Below are positions 33,941 to 45,767 of a stretch of DNA of 64,000 nucleotides, piece after piece (position 1 is the first letter of the stretch; each line of letters opens with the position of its first letter). Source of the DNA: Saccopteryx bilineata (lineage: Eukaryota; Chordata; Mammalia; Chiroptera; Emballonuridae). The DNA lies in the NCBI RefSeq assembly GCF_036850765.1, contig NC_089493.1:194326706-194390705 (forward strand). The letters run 5' to 3'. The translations under genes and the position numbers were made by a program. The notes below the pieces were generated by a model. The model made no database searches. It was not told the DNA's origin and was given only the letters and a program-made list of their open reading frames with translations.

Positions 33941-34074
33941 TATTTACCAGGGAGGAAGAAGGAAGATTTATGGAGACTTCCGCCATTCTGAAGCAGTAGG
34001 GCAGCTGGCCACTCAGAGGGAGGAGCCATCAGGACTGAGCACTCACCATGGACACGGTGCTTCTCCGCCCAGGA

Positions 34075-34185
34075 CTGTGTCCCATCCTCACACGCCCAGC
34101 ACGGTCGGGGTTTTACACCCACTTTTACAAATGAAGCAGCCAATGCTCAGAGAAAGGAGAACCTCAGCCAAGCGCACTTAAAATC
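34075..34185 (-). repeat. MIR SINE fossil, weak
   Basis: 'cacttttacaaatgaagcag' then 'ctcagagaaaggagaacctc' fits antisense MIR. It is heavily diverged. Confidence 0.5.
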
Positions 34186-34477
34186 TGCACGGAGCTCCAT
34201 CTCATTCTCTAAGTCCTAGGCCATTTCCTCGTCGAATAATTCATTCAACAGTCATCGTTAAGCATCTGTGGGATACCACACCATGGGGTGGCTCGGTGGT
34301 CGCAGCCGTCAGGCGAGAGCACTGCAGAAGGGCCCCCGGAGTGGAAGTCCGTGGGAAGATCAGAACCAGCACCCACGGGACGGGGCTGCAGAGCCAGCCT
34401 CCTCCCCAAGCACTTCCGGGGTCTCCGAGCGCAAGGCGAAAGCTCGGGGCCGTCTGACTACACACAGCCTGTGCGTG

Positions 34478-34792
34478 CCCTAGGGCAGTGGTCCCCAACC
34501 TTTTTTTGGGTCACAGACCGGTTTAATGTCAGAAAATATTTTCACGGACCAGCCTTCAGGGTGGGACGGATAAATGTATCACGTGACCGAGACAAGCGTC
34601 AAGAGTGAGTCTTAGACGGATGTAACAGAGGAAATCTGGTCATTTTTAAAAAATAAAACATCGTTCAGACTTAAATATAAATAAAATGGAAGTAATGTAA
34701 GTTATTTATTCTTTCTCTGCAGACCGATACCAAATGGCCCACGGACCGGCACCGGTCCACAGCCCTGGGGGTTGGGGACCACTGCCGTAGAG
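34478..34792. mobile_element. Non-autonomous hAT-like DNA transposon, 299 bp
   Basis: The element is 34486-34784. Terminal inverted repeats are 'cagtggtccccaacc' at the left and its complement at the right (about 15 bases). The flanking 8-mers 'ccctaggg' and 'ccgtagag' agree at 6 of 8 positions, so the target duplication has decayed. The interior is AT-rich with no transposase frame. The ends differ from those of the 11.2-kb hAT element, so it is a separate, older family. Confidence 0.88.
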
Positions 34793-35099
34793 GACCCGCA
34801 CACCCTCCAGCCCCACGGCCAGGACGCTACCCTCTCTGTTCCCGGGACAGCACAACGCCCATCCTGGGAGGTAACATGCCCGCTGCCCTTGAGAATGCAC
34901 CAACAGTCTCGCCGGAAAACCCTTTGACTCCTCCTTGCATAAACGAGAAGAATCCCCTGCAGATAATTACATGACCTCTACTGGTTCAAATAGAAAGCAA
35001 ATCCTTTGTCAGTCTTTTCTAAAATTCCATCCAGAAACTCTGCACCTGCGGGGAAACTCAAAGAACTCGGAGCCACATAGTGTCCAACTGGACCTAGCT

Positions 35100-35270
35100 T
35101 AGTCAGAACCGAAGGAGGTAACATCAACGGAGCACCTACTGTGCACCCAGCATTGGGCTGGGAAGCCCCCACCCTTACCCTGGTCCCCTAGCACAGAGGA
35201 GAAACTCAGAGAGGGGGAAGTGCATGACCCAGGGCAGAGCAGGACTGGACCAGACCCTCTGCTCCCAGAG
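35100..35270 (-). repeat. MIR SINE fossil
   Basis: Antisense MIR: 'agcacctactgtgcacccag', then 'gaggagaaactcagagaggg' and 'catgacccagggcagagcag'. Confidence 0.75.
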
Positions 35271-37190
35271 GCTGTCCTGCCCTGGCCCCACCACGCCTCT
35301 CGCCAGCATGCTGAGAAACTGTAGCCAGCCAACGGCAGAACCGAGCCCCCCAAACAGTCAGCGCTTAATTGCCGCAGAAAGCAGCTGAGCGCCCCCTCCC
35401 CGGTAGCTGCAGAGCGGGGGGTGCGCGGGCTCTGAGGAATGAAGTCACTCACATTCTGCCCTGACATCCTCAGAATATAGTGCAGCACTCTGGGAACATG
35501 TCTCCTTAGCCCCATAAATAATGGAGAGCCCGTTCGTCCTGTGGCATTTCTACTGAGATCATCACTCACTCACACTCGGTGCTTCCTGCAGAGCTGAAGA
35601 GATTCTTGCATTTTTTTTTTTAACTCAGCCTTTCGTTGGAACTGGGTTTTGGATTTGGCTTCCACTGAGCACCTGCTCAGTGCCGTGCCGTGCTGGGTAC
35701 GGGAGACACAGAGACAACCTGGACAGCGCCCTGTCCTCGAGGAGGTCAGACGCTGCTCAGAGGAGACCCACAGGTCATTAGAAGTGCCACCATGTAAATT
35801 ATTCACCAGCGCTAGGAGGAGTGGGAACAGGAGAGGTGGGGAGGATGGTGGGTACATGCGGACTGCACTGGCAGGTCAGCACTGGGCAGGGGGGCAGGAG
35901 TCACGGCTGGGCCCATGGGGGGCCACCCTGGGGAGAAAGGTGTACTTGAAAGGAGGCACAGGGGCAGGTGGGGACCAGCCTAACGGATTCTACTCTGAGC
36001 CACATGATTCCTGTCACCCTCAGGTCCCCAGTCAAGCTACCAAACTCACGAAATCACAAGTGTGATGCTCGGCGTGTGTGTCGAGACGAGAAGGGTCCAG
36101 GAGGTGGGACAGCAGCAGCCAGCCTGAGCTGACGCACGGGCGCAGGAGGAGAGGGTCCCACAGGAGGAAGGCGCTGGCACACGGGAATCAGGGCAGGCGA
36201 GGACCAGCACAGGCTCCGGGGCTGGGGAGTCGGCCAGGCTCACCAACCTCTTCCAGACGCAGGTGGCCGCACGGTCTTAAAGACAAGATCTAAGCACCTC
36301 TGCAGGGCTGAAGCTCCCAACACCGCTGGACATTCCCTTACACTGGGCCAGTAATTTTCCTTTCCTGTTTAAAAGCATGTGAGATGGCTCATCCCATTGG
36401 TGACCTCCCGGGCTGTGGCAGGGTGAAGGCCCGTGGGTGAAAGACAGCCGATGTGTCCGGGAGGGGTGGGGGGGCGTACAGGGAGTGGGCTCACAGTGGC
36501 AGGAGATGTGGTCGCGTGGGCAGGCGGTGGCCAGGTCACAGACTGCCATGGTGTGAAGTCACGCGTGGGCTGTAAGAACCAGGAAGGGATTTTAAGCAGA
36601 GAACGGTCTAGTCAAGATATATGTTTGTGGACTAACTCTATTCACCATGTTCACAACCTTCTAGAAAGAGTTTTCCAGGTAGAACGTGAGCCAGCCATTT
36701 TTCTTCTCCAGTTTGGCAGCACAGAGGTGCTGTCCAAGGTGCTGAGACCCCCAGGCGGACTCTTCCGGAAGGGAGCGGCAGCCTGGAATTGGTAGGAGGA
36801 GACTGGCATGCCTGTTCATATACATCAGAAATGCCAGCTAGCTCTCGTCACTGCTTCTGCACAAACGGGATCCATGCTGTTGTCCCTCTGCCCCCACTGA
36901 GGAGGAGAGAAAGACTATTTGTGTATCGCTGCTGCCTAAGATCAACCTCAGGATACATACAAGTTTTCTGCCCTTGCCTCCACCTGCGGAGATGGAACGG
37001 GGGCTAATAACACTTACAGACAAGGCAGACAGCAAGTTATTTGATACTGGAGATGCGCAAACAGCCAGAACAATTAACCCACTCTTATCGGGTTGGTGGT
37101 AGATGGCATTATTGACTCCCATTCCTTCCCGGCTACTTGTATGCAAACCTGTTGTCAAGTGATGTTAGAGTCCCTCTCATTAAAAAAAAT
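35271..37190. other. Unique DNA, no gene seen
   Basis: No exon, RNA gene or recent transposon recognised. Frames reach 156 residues without recognisable domains. Confidence 0.4.
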
Positions 37191-37192
37191 AT

Positions 37193-37557
37193 ATATAGGG
37201 TAGCCTGACCAGGCAGTGGCGCAGTGGATAGAGCATCGGACTGAGATGCGGAGGACCCAGGTTCAAAACCCCGAGGTCGCCAGCTTGAGCGCGGGCTCAT
37301 CTGGTTTGAGCAAAGCTCACTAGCTTGGATCCAAGGTCGCTGGCTTGAGCAAGGGGTTAGTCGGTCTGCTGAAGGCCCGTGGTCAAGGCACATAAGAGAA
37401 AGCAATCAATGAACAACTAAGGTGTCACAATGAAAAACTGATAATTGATGCTTCTCACCTCTCTCCCTTCCTGTCTGTCTGTCCCTATCTATCCCTCTCT
37501 CTGACTCTCTCTCTGTCTCTGTGTAAAAAAAAAAAAAAAAAATTAAAATATAGGGTA
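37193..37557 (+). mobile_element. Family B SINE with 10-bp target duplication
   Basis: The element is 37203-37547. The head is 'gcctgaccaggcagtggcgc' and the body includes 'gagcgcgggctcatctgg' and 'gaacaactaaggtgtcac', ending in a CT-rich tract and an A-tail. The flanks 'atatagggta' at 37193-37202 and 37548-37557 match. Confidence 0.92.
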
Positions 37558-37564
37558 TATTTCC

Positions 37565-37800
37565 CCTTTCCTTGACCTTGGGCTTGGCCATATGATTTGC
37601 TCTGGCCAACAGAAAGTGCAAAGAAGTGACAATGAGCCTGTTCCAGGCTGCAGCCTTCAGGACCAAGGTGCTTCCACATAGCTTCTTCACTTCTGCCCAC
37701 ACGTCACCACAGGACAGCCTGCACCGGAGCGACCGCTCTTGAGGGATCATTCTCCGTGTCTCTACCTATCTTGGAGGCAGAGGCCAGGACTGGCTATGTA
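37565..37800. repeat. LTR-like fossil, tentative
   Basis: 'gggcttggccatatgatttg', then 'ctctggccaacagaaagtgc', is the opening of a common ancient LTR class (probably MaLR). The downstream part is too diverged to confirm. Confidence 0.35.
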
Positions 37801-38104
37801 TTTGCAGGTCCCACTGCCAAATAAAACTGCAGGGTCTCTAACCGATCAGGTGCCAATCCAAGTCAAGGTTTCCCAAAGAATAGTGCGTGGGATGATTTCA
37901 GAGATACAGGGGGGAGCCTCACGGGGTGCTGAGCTGGCATCAGAAGAAAGCACTGCTGTTTTCCATTCTCTTACGTCCTTATTCCCTCACGGAGGAAGCC
38001 TCGGCCTGGGGCTGCTAAGTCGCTAATGCCTTCCCCAGTCCTGGTCATTCTCTGTAACAGAGAGAGCCGCCCCCTCGCCCAGGACCTCTCTATTAGGTAA
38101 CGGC

Positions 38105-38470
38105 ATTGTCTCTAGAATGGTAAGAGTGCTTCTTTTCATTGTGTTTACCTTTATTTACCTTCTCTTTCTGGCAAGCGATACTAGTTTTCCACTTATGTCA
38201 GTGTTTTTGTTTCCTTTTTAAATGCAGTTGTCTATGTAAACACTGTTTTATCTCAACAAAAATTATAAAGGTAATATTATTTAAATAAACATATTGAGTA
38301 AATCATCATGCAGATATAAGCAAATACAAGAAGAAAAATCACCCAGGTGGTGAGAAAATATGGCTGACGTGTGGAAAGCACCAATGAGATGACTTGTGAG
38401 GCCCCTCCTTTCTCTGGGTGCGGAGTGCAATGCTAAGCATGTCAATCCCGGGATGACCCTCCTGCATTCC
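38105..38470. other. AT-rich unique DNA, no gene seen
   Basis: It includes an AATAAA at about 38284 and T-rich runs. No exon or RNA context is present. Confidence 0.4.
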
Positions 38471-38484
38471 GGCTCCATCTTTCC

Positions 38485-38585
38485 ACTCACTGGCTGGGTA
38501 ACCCTGAACAAGTGACTTCGCCCCTCCGAGCCTCAATCTTCTTGATGCAAAATGGAGATGACAGCGCCTGTCTCCAGACTGCACT
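38485..38585 (+). repeat. MIR SINE fossil
   Basis: Sense MIR: 'gggtaaccctgaacaagtga', then 'gagcctcaatcttcttgatg' and 'caaaatggagatgacag'. Confidence 0.75.
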
Positions 38586-39249
38586 ACACACTGGTGGCTG
38601 CCCACCAGCCTGCTTCCTCTTTAGGCCCCTAAGTTGCTCAGGTATCTAGAAACTCCTCCAAGTAGCCACGAGCTTCAGGGAAGCTGATCTCGGCTCCAGA
38701 GGTGGTCTCATTGCCCTGGCCCTTTACCAATGACTTGTCCCAGGAGTGCATTCTTCTCCAATGCTGGCCACTGAGGCACGAGAGACTTCTGAGCATATTT
38801 TGTAGCTCCTATGAGAGTCTCTAAAATAATGTTTCTGCTGTCTTTGGATATTATCGGATCTGGGACTGGTGTAGCCAGCTGCCTCGGATGAAGCCAAAAC
38901 CAATACAAGAGAACGACCCCAGGCTTGATGATGTCAGCGAGCTGCTGAATTAATTAACCAACCCTGAAGCGAACCCTGACTCTGGAAGTGAGGTAGGCGG
39001 GTTTATAAATTTCCTTATTGTTGAAGCCATTTAGAGACGGGGTTTTGGTCACTTGTAACCGAAAGAATCCTACTGCTACAGATACTGGCATTTTATGTTC
39101 CAGGTTACTATACATTCATACATCTGAAAAATGGTCTGCTTGGTCAATGGCTATACAGATCGTCCTCTGCATATAGCATCTGTAATGGGGACTCCCATTT
39201 GCCAGGCAGTGTTCCTTCCCCTCTTCTTCCTCATAAAACAGAATCCAGG

Positions 39250-39690
39250 TTGTATCAGGTAGCAATCTGCCCAGTTAACAGACTGCATTTCCCATAGTCC
39301 CCTTGGAGCTAGGTATGAGCGCATGAGTGAGTGAGTTGTGGCCAATGACGTGCAAGTGGAAGTGAACTGTGGGCATTCCAGGGAGACCGCCCCAAGGGAC
39401 CGGCTCACACCTGCCGGCCCTTCCTCTCTCCCTCTTCCTTCTGCACCCAGGGGAGCTGTGATGCTTGGAGTTCCAGGAGTCTTCCTGGACCACACGTGGT
39501 GCCCTTGAGGATGGAAGCTTTGGGCAGCAGAGCACAGAGATGGAAGGAGCCTGGGTCTCTGATGTATTCCCAGGGCTTCCGGACCAGCCCCGCACTGCCG
39601 ACTTCCTGGTGACTTTTACGCAGTAAAACCCTTGTGTGTTTCAGCCCCTGTTACTTGGGGATTTCTGTTACTACAGCAACACCTAATCCT
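39250..39690 (+). repeat. LTR-like fossil, tentative
   Basis: It opens with 'acagactgcatttcccatag', has 'gttgtggccaatgacgtgca' and closes with 'ggatttctgttactacagca' before 'cctaatcctaacgaatac'. This is the usual layout of an ancient ERVL/MaLR LTR. The family is not certain. Confidence 0.4.
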
Positions 39691-39858
39691 AACGAATACT
39701 GCATGAAACTGGAAATTCCTGTTCTTTATCAAGAGTATTACATCTGCAAATATGTTAAGTATGGCTACACTAACTTTCAGATACAAAAAAAAGACCTAAG
39801 ATTTAATATTATCTTTATTGACACTTGGATTCTCCAAAGAAACCGCGTTGTAGGGAGA

Positions 39859-40072
39859 GAGCAAACAGATCGTTTATGTGAGACACTTAAGTCAGAATCT
39901 AGTGCAGCCGAAGCACCCAAACAACAATGGCTTCTAGACTGTTACCACCAGCTAGTCCCACCTGAGAGCAAACAGATCGTTTATGTGAGACACTTAAGTC
40001 AGAATCTAGTGCAGCCGAAGCCCCCAAACAACAATGGCTTCCAGACTGTTACCACCAGCTAGTCCCACCCTT
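39859..40072. repeat. 107-bp tandem duplication, two copies
   Basis: Copy one is 39859-39965 and copy two is 39966-40072, both starting 'gagcaaacagatcgtttatg'. They differ at about two positions (gcacccaaac against gcccccaaac; cttctagac against cttccagac). It is one of the youngest-looking duplications in the window and does not resemble a known transposon. Confidence 0.95.
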
Positions 40073-40077
40073 TTAAT

Positions 40078-40185
40078 TGACGAGTGAAGAAATGGAGGTC
40101 CAGAGAGGGGAAGCACCTTGTCCAAAGTCACACAGCCACTCGGCAGTGCAGGCAAGACGAGAACTCACATTTCTCCTGCTTCAGA
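40078..40185 (-). repeat. MIR SINE fossil
   Basis: Antisense MIR: 'gaagaaatggaggtccagag', then 'gtccaaagtcacacagccac' and 'ggcaagacgagaactcac'. Confidence 0.8.
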
Positions 40186-40299
40186 GGTCCTGGCCCCCTC
40201 CTGAGCCCTCCGTGAGGTAATGAGCTCCACCATGGAGGAAGTGTCCCAGAGACCCTGGATGACCACATCCCGGGGACCCTCTGGCAGCGATCCTTTGTC

Positions 40300-40640
40300 T
40301 CAGACCATTCTGGTTGTTGTAACGCAAATGCCACAGACTCATAAGCAGCAGGTGTTGATTTATGGCCATTCTGGAGGCTGGAAGTCTGTGGTCAGGGTGC
40401 CAGCCTGGTTGGGGGAGGGCTCACTTCTGGGTCACAGAGCTCTGGCCGTGTTGTCACCTGGCAGAGCAGGATGAGGGGCCTCTGGGGTCTTGTTCAGAAG
40501 GGCACTAATCCCAATGATGAGGGTGCCATTTCCCCAAGTTCCCGCCTCCTGAAACCAGCACCTTGGGGATTAGGATCTCGCATATGCCTTTGGGGTTTTG
40601 GGGGGCACAGACACGCAGATCACAGCATCCCCCCCATGGC
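40300..40640 (-). mobile_element. Solitary LTR, ERVL-MaLR type, minus strand
   Basis: Antisense LTR landmarks in order: 'tggttgttgtaacgcaaatg', 'ccattctggaggctggaagt', 'ctgtggtcagggtgccagc', 'aagggcactaatcccaatga' and 'ttggggattaggatctcg'. No retroviral coding remains. Confidence 0.75.
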
Positions 40641-42040
40641 AGCCCGCTCAGCTGAACAATCTCTCAGGACCCTCCCGAGTTCAGGATTCGATCACTTGTT
40701 CACGAAACAGAAGGGCGAGGGAACCTGTGCTCTCGCGGCTGCGTTCCCGTGCGTGTCTGTGTCCGTCTTTCCCACGAGCACAGTAACGCACGGGGCAAAT
40801 GAGGACCAAGTGGGAAAAGGAGCTCCAGTCTGAGCCCCCAGACTTTACACAAAGCTAGTGCACACGTTGGGCGGGTGCACAGCCTACTTCCTTCTTCCTG
40901 CAAGGTCTCTGTGTGCCCTCCCTCCAAACAGCCCTGTCCCCTGTGGGGACCATGGGAGCCATGGGACATCAGGGGTATAGCACAGCCATGGAAGAGACTC
41001 TAGAGATCTCTGATCTTGCTCCAAGACCCAAGGTGAAGCCTCGAAGTCTCCCAAAACCGTTTGGGTATACCGCCTCCCTGGCAGAGGAGTGTCTGTTACT
41101 AGCAGAACCTTACCAGCATTTTCTTAGTGCTGTTATAAAGGCAGCCAGCTTGCCCTGAGCTGATGAATTTTAAAAGAAGCATAAAATAATTTAAAACAAA
41201 AACAAAAAGCTGAAAGAGTAATGAATGTTTAAAAGCTTGGCTCATTTGAAGCTTCTCTCTGAAGCAGATTAACCCATTCACTGGTTACAGGTTCTAAAGA
41301 AACGATTCTTAGCAGATTCCAAAAGCCGTGTTAGACATTAAAATATCTCTGACCATTTAATTCTTGAAAGGACCCCGTGAACCCTGAGAACCCTGTAACT
41401 CAGGGAGCTGGACCCACTCCCGGGCCTCACGCACTGGTCTCGACGACAGGCCCGGCCATGCTCTGGTCCTCCAGCGCGGGTCCAGCCCTAGGACGCAGCC
41501 AGGACAGATGGCCCACTTAACCTGCCCGAGGATAATCTCTCCTGCTTGACTGCCAGCCCTCAAACCTTCCAGCCCAGCCAACAAGGTCAGAAAGCTCTTC
41601 ATCAGGGGCAGGGGCGGGGGATGCCAGGGGGCCACCTCTGCCCTTCTCGCTTCCATGGACTTGGAGCAGCAGGCTGCCACGCCCAAGAACATGGAGGAGA
41701 CACTGGGCCCGGTGGCTCCCCAGACGGAACTAGACACCCCGTGGAGGAAGCCCCGTAAGAAGGCAGGTTTGAACTACACAGACCGGCTTCTAGCAGAACT
41801 GTCCCGCTTAGACAGGAACGAGCTTCCTATCACTGGAGGCATGCAAGCGGAGGCCAAATGCCGCGTTTCAGGAATGCAGAGTGAGGCATCATCCCGGTCT
41901 CGGGTGATCTTGGCACTCAATGGCAGCGAAACAGCCCTTGTCCCGGGAGAACGAAGCACAGCCGGCAGCACATGAGTGAGCCCCGAGCACCTGCTCCGCC
42001 AGGCCCTGCTCCAGGTGCCCATCCGGTCCAACTGCTCTGC
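40641..42040. other. Unique DNA, no gene seen
   Basis: About 41160-41345 is AT-rich and free of recognised repeats. A 106-residue plus frame at 41655-41975 starts in GC-rich DNA and runs on without recognisable domain or splice pair. I do not call it a gene. Confidence 0.35.
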
Positions 42041-42049
42041 AGGTGGGCC

Positions 42050-42400
42050 GCTGGCCCATTTGCCAGATGTTGCACAAAGGCAAGTGACTTGTCCAAGGTC
42101 CCACAGTTAGACCCACGACCAGCTCTCTCCCATGCCGGTGCTCCTGCCGCCCTGCGTCCTGCTTAAAGTCAATCCCATCTGTGTGTGTGGGGGGGGGGGG
42201 TCTCATCTTCATTAGATCGGATATCACTACTGTTTATTGAAAGTTTGCTATGTGCCAGGCACTCGTCCATGCACTTTGCATGTTTCACATATGTAATTTA
42301 ACCCATCCAAGTCATCTTTTGCCTTTGATGTGGGAAAGAACTGACCTCCAGAGGTGAGGTCATTAGGCCAAGGCCACAGCTAGTCAGTGGCAGAAGAGCC
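42050..42400 (-). repeat. Two MIR SINE fossils in antisense
   Basis: The first, about 42050-42130, has 'aagtgacttgtccaaggtcc'. The second, about 42225-42400, has 'gaaagtttgctatgtgccag', then 'gccaaggccacagctagtca'. A (GT)n-G12 tract at 42177-42200 separates them. Confidence 0.7.
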
Positions 42401-42697
42401 TAATGTGACGCGTACTGCTCAGGCAGGGGACAAGCCCAGCTGCACGGCACGTGGCACAGGATGAGGACAGTGAGAAAGAGGACAGCATGGGGCCAGTGTG
42501 GGACAGCTGTGTGAAAGGGCAAACCTCACAGAGGAGATGGGAGGCCCAGGCAGACCCTTGTAGCGAAAGGGTCTGCCCTCCCCCCCCCCCCCGTGCTCAG
42601 GTGGTGGTCGCCTTAGTCCAGTCACTGCCCTCTCTGAGCCTCAGATGAGCCGTGGCTGAAAGCAGAGCCCCCAGCCTGGCCAGTATGGGAGGACAGC

Positions 42698-42714
42698 GGG
42701 GGGGGGGGGGGGGG
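42698..42714. repeat. Homopolymer of 17 G
   Basis: An uninterrupted G run; the exact length is uncertain for technical reasons. A 13-C run at 42580-42592 lies nearby. Confidence 0.9.
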
Positions 42715-42800
42715 ACTGGGGCAGGCGGGCAAAGCTAGGGAAAGCCGCCGTCCCGTGAACAGGCTGGGAGTGCTGTTGCCCTCCCTGCTGCGGGCACTCA

Positions 42801-42889
42801 GGTCAGGAGGAACCTGGGAACAGAAAGCCAGGTCAGGAGGAACCTGGGAACGGAAAGCCAGGTCAGGAGGAACCTGGGAACGGAAAGCC
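42801..42889. repeat. 30-bp tandem repeat, three copies
   Basis: 'caggtcaggaggaacctggg' starts at 42801, 42831 and 42861. Copies differ by one base (aacag against aacgg). Confidence 0.95.
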
Positions 42890-43094
42890 CACCACCTGCA
42901 AAGCAGTAGGTCCCCGCTCTCCAGTTGAGGGAGGAGCTGGGTGGCCCTCGGAAGCTGCCGCCTCAGCCTTCTGCACTCTCAGATCCCATCTGCACACTGT
43001 GCCACCTCCCAGCCAGGACCTGCAAGGGGCCCAGTTTCTGAGCAGCAGCTTCCGGGGAGGTGATAAGTCTGTGTCCCCTTCAGCCATTTGGCCA

Positions 43095-43315
43095 TTTGTT
43101 TGTTCATTCAACAAACAGTTATCGGGCATCAGCAATGCACTCGTCCCAGAGCTAGGCACTTTCAGGTCCATACCCTTGCTACTTCCTCTGGGGTGGGACT
43201 AATCACAATGACCCTACCCCAGCCCACCCTCACCCGCCATGGACTGGGAGACAGGAAGCCATTGAGCCAAGGTCACACGACTAAGAAAGGGCAGGGTCTG
43301 TGCTCAAGCCAGTGT
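43095..43315 (-). repeat. MIR/L2-like fossil
   Basis: It starts 'tttgttcattcaacaaacag', as in an antisense L2 tail, then shows 'gagccaaggtcacacgacta', as in antisense MIR. It may be two adjacent scraps. Confidence 0.55.
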
Positions 43316-43784
43316 CGGAGAGAAACCTGCAAGGCAGGGCCCGCCGCCTGAGCCATGTGCGTACGTGTCTGAAGGCCCTGGATTTCCCACCGTCCTGGCA
43401 CCTGTCGCAGTTTAGTGGGTTACCATGGTATCGCTCCCCAGAACCCCGGGCAGCGGGGACCACCATCTGTTTACACGGCTGTCAGAGGAATTGATGTCAT
43501 GCGAAATTGTCAGCTCAGTGGGATGGGAGGAGGAAGAGTGGGCGGCCCTGAGAGCTTCCAAGCCATCAAAACTCATCTCCATCAAAGCCCCAGCCCGGCG
43601 AGTCCCTGCTCCCCCAGGGAGAACGGAGGAGAGAGAGGAGGGGCAGAGCTGGGACAAAAACATTTCCTGAGAGGAAGAAGCCGGCAGCAATAGTAACAGC
43701 GCTACTCTTTCTCATTTTCCCCGTTGTTCACAGGTCACAGGCTCCTTGCAGCCTCTCGCAAAGCCCTGGGTGGGGAGCATCGCT

Positions 43785-43900
43785 GTTGGCTCCACTGTAC
43801 AGATGTCCCAAAATATAAAACTGAGGCTCAGAAACACAAAGAGCCTGCTCAGGGTTGCAGGCAAACTGGGTGGCAGGTCCAGCAGGCAACAGCTACCTGA
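43785..43900 (-). repeat. MIR SINE fossil
   Basis: Antisense MIR: 'ccactgtacagatgtcccaa', then 'aactgaggctcagaaacac' and 'gctcagggttgcaggcaaac'. Confidence 0.7.
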
Positions 43901-44324
43901 TCTTCAGACTAAGAAACGGGGAGAGGCTTTGAGCCAAGACGAGAGGCCCAGGTGGCCGTGCCCGGGGGTGCACAGAGCAGTTTGCCTGGTGTCCACACCT
44001 GCAGAAGGCGGAGGAAAAGGACCTGAGGGGCACTGGGCTGAGAGCCAGCAGTCCTGGGCTCTAATGACAGCCCTGACACCGGCAATGCTGCAGGAAGGGA
44101 CAGAGCAGCTGGTGGCTGCCCAGGGCACAGCTAAGAGGCCCTGCAGTATCCCTGGAAATATCACTGAAGAGCGGAGCGCTGGTACCTGCCTGGTACCCCC
44201 TCCCTCCCCCAGCATCGTCTCCTGTCCTTCAGTAACAGCCCACTGATTCGCCCCGGCTACCCAGCCTCCTCCAGGCTGGCTCCTCCCTGTTTGGGAGAGG
44301 CCGACCCGCCCCCCAGGTGACCTG

Positions 44325-44690
44325 GATCCGATCCAACAAGTCCATCGCGACCCTCGGGCCGTGGTGATTGGCTCAGGCACGGGCACATGACCCAAAACGA
44401 GCCAATGGCAGTCAGGAAAGAGAGTCCCGCCCTTTTGCTGGGCTGATACAAGAGACAAAGTAGGCCAGAACTGGGCCATCACCTTGTACCACGAGGGCAG
44501 AGGCTACCTGAGAATAAAGCCAACATCGGGGACAACAAGGCCAGCAAGGGGAGGGCAGATTTCCCCTGGATCCGACCAGTCCTGAGGAGCATCTGTTGCA
44601 CTGACACTAACCAATACACTTCCCTTCTAGCTGAGGTCGCTGCCCCTGAAATAGCCCTGGTTGGTTCACCCCGAATCACCTCAGAGAGAC
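44325..44690. repeat. LTR-like fossil, tentative
   Basis: 'ggtgattggctcaggcacgg', 'acgagccaatggcagtcagg' and 'ctacctgagaataaagccaa' occur in the order of a common ancient LTR. Family not assigned. Confidence 0.4.
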
Positions 44691-45009
44691 AACTCTGTAC
44701 AAGGAGGAGGCGTCACTGAGGAAGCTGCCTGGGGGAGGAGCGAGAGCCAGGGGCACGCTGGGTAACCCGTGGTCGTTAAACCACCTTCAAGCAGAGTGGG
44801 CGGGTTACCTGGGTGGGCTACCTGCTGGGCTCTGGTCCTGATGGGTGGATTATGCAAGCTGGGACCAGGAGGGAATTGCGAGAGGAGAGGACAAGCTGCT
44901 ACCACAGTCCCCTCTCTCCACCCTTCCCTGGGCAGCGCCCAGCCTCACCTCTAAATGTTGACCAAGTATATAGAAAATAGTGATTTGAAGGGACCTCAAA
45001 ACATTAGCC

Positions 45010-45115
45010 TGCTTCAGTGAGCCACTTGTCCAACTCTGGTGACTGTGGACCAACCCCGTTCCCTCTCTGGGCCTCGGTTTGTCCTCTCTGTAAAGTGGGG
45101 ACTCTCACTGGCCTT
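45010..45115 (+). repeat. MIR SINE fossil
   Basis: Sense MIR: 'ctctctgggcctcggtttgt', then 'cctctctgtaaagtggggac'. Confidence 0.75.
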
Positions 45116-45260
45116 TTGCTGATGAGGAAAGGGAAGCAGTGAGGGTCAGGCCATGGCTGACCTGCCCTGGGGGAGAGCTGGAACTCTCATCCCTCTCTGC
45201 AGGCCACAGTCTTCCATTTTCCAGTAAGCGAAGGTTTTCAGCTGGGAAACTTCTTTCTTT

Positions 45261-45683
45261 AAAAATATATCTGTCCTGCCCTGGCCGGTTGGCTCAGCGG
45301 TAGAGCGTCGGCCTGGCGTGCGGGGGACCCGGGTTCGATTCCCGGCCAGGGCACATAGGAGAAGCGCCCATTTGCTTCTCCACACCCCCCCCCTCCTTCC
45401 TCTCTGTCTCTCTCTTCCCCTCTCACAGCCGAGGCTCCATTGGAGCAAGGATGGCCTGGGTGCTGGGGATGGCTCCTTGGCCTCTGCCTCAGGCGCTAGA
45501 GTGGCTCTGGTCGCAGCAGAGCAACACCCCGGAGGGGCAGAGCATCACCCCCTGGTGGGCAGAGCATCACCCCCTGGTGGGCAGAGCATCGCCCCTGGTG
45601 GGCGTGCCAGGTGGATCCCGGTCGGGCACATGCGGGAGTCTGTCTGACTGTCTCTCCCCGTTTCCGGCTTCAGAAAAATACAA

Positions 45684-45722
<39 letters not shown>
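45261..45722 (+). mobile_element. Family A SINE, long variant
   Basis: The element starts at 45278 with an intact B box 'ggttcgattcc'. Its body has three successive 'gggcagagcatc' steps, the most of any copy here, so internal unit number differs between copies. The A-tail passes into an (AT)n array. The downstream target repeat is probably hidden in that array: upstream 'aaaaatatatct' (45261-45272) matches AT-rich sequence ending 'atatatctcc'. Confidence 0.9.

Positions 45723-45764
<42 letters not shown>
45723..45764. repeat. (AT)n microsatellite in a SINE tail
   Basis: About 21 AT units directly follow the A-tail of the family A SINE, a usual birthplace for microsatellites. Confidence 0.95.

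Positions 45765-45767
<3 letters not shown>

Noticed and set aside
41655..41975. 106-residue frame with a plausible N-terminus
   Set aside because: The first 40 residues look balanced, but there is no known family, no clear splice donor and a MIR region follows. The evidence is too thin.
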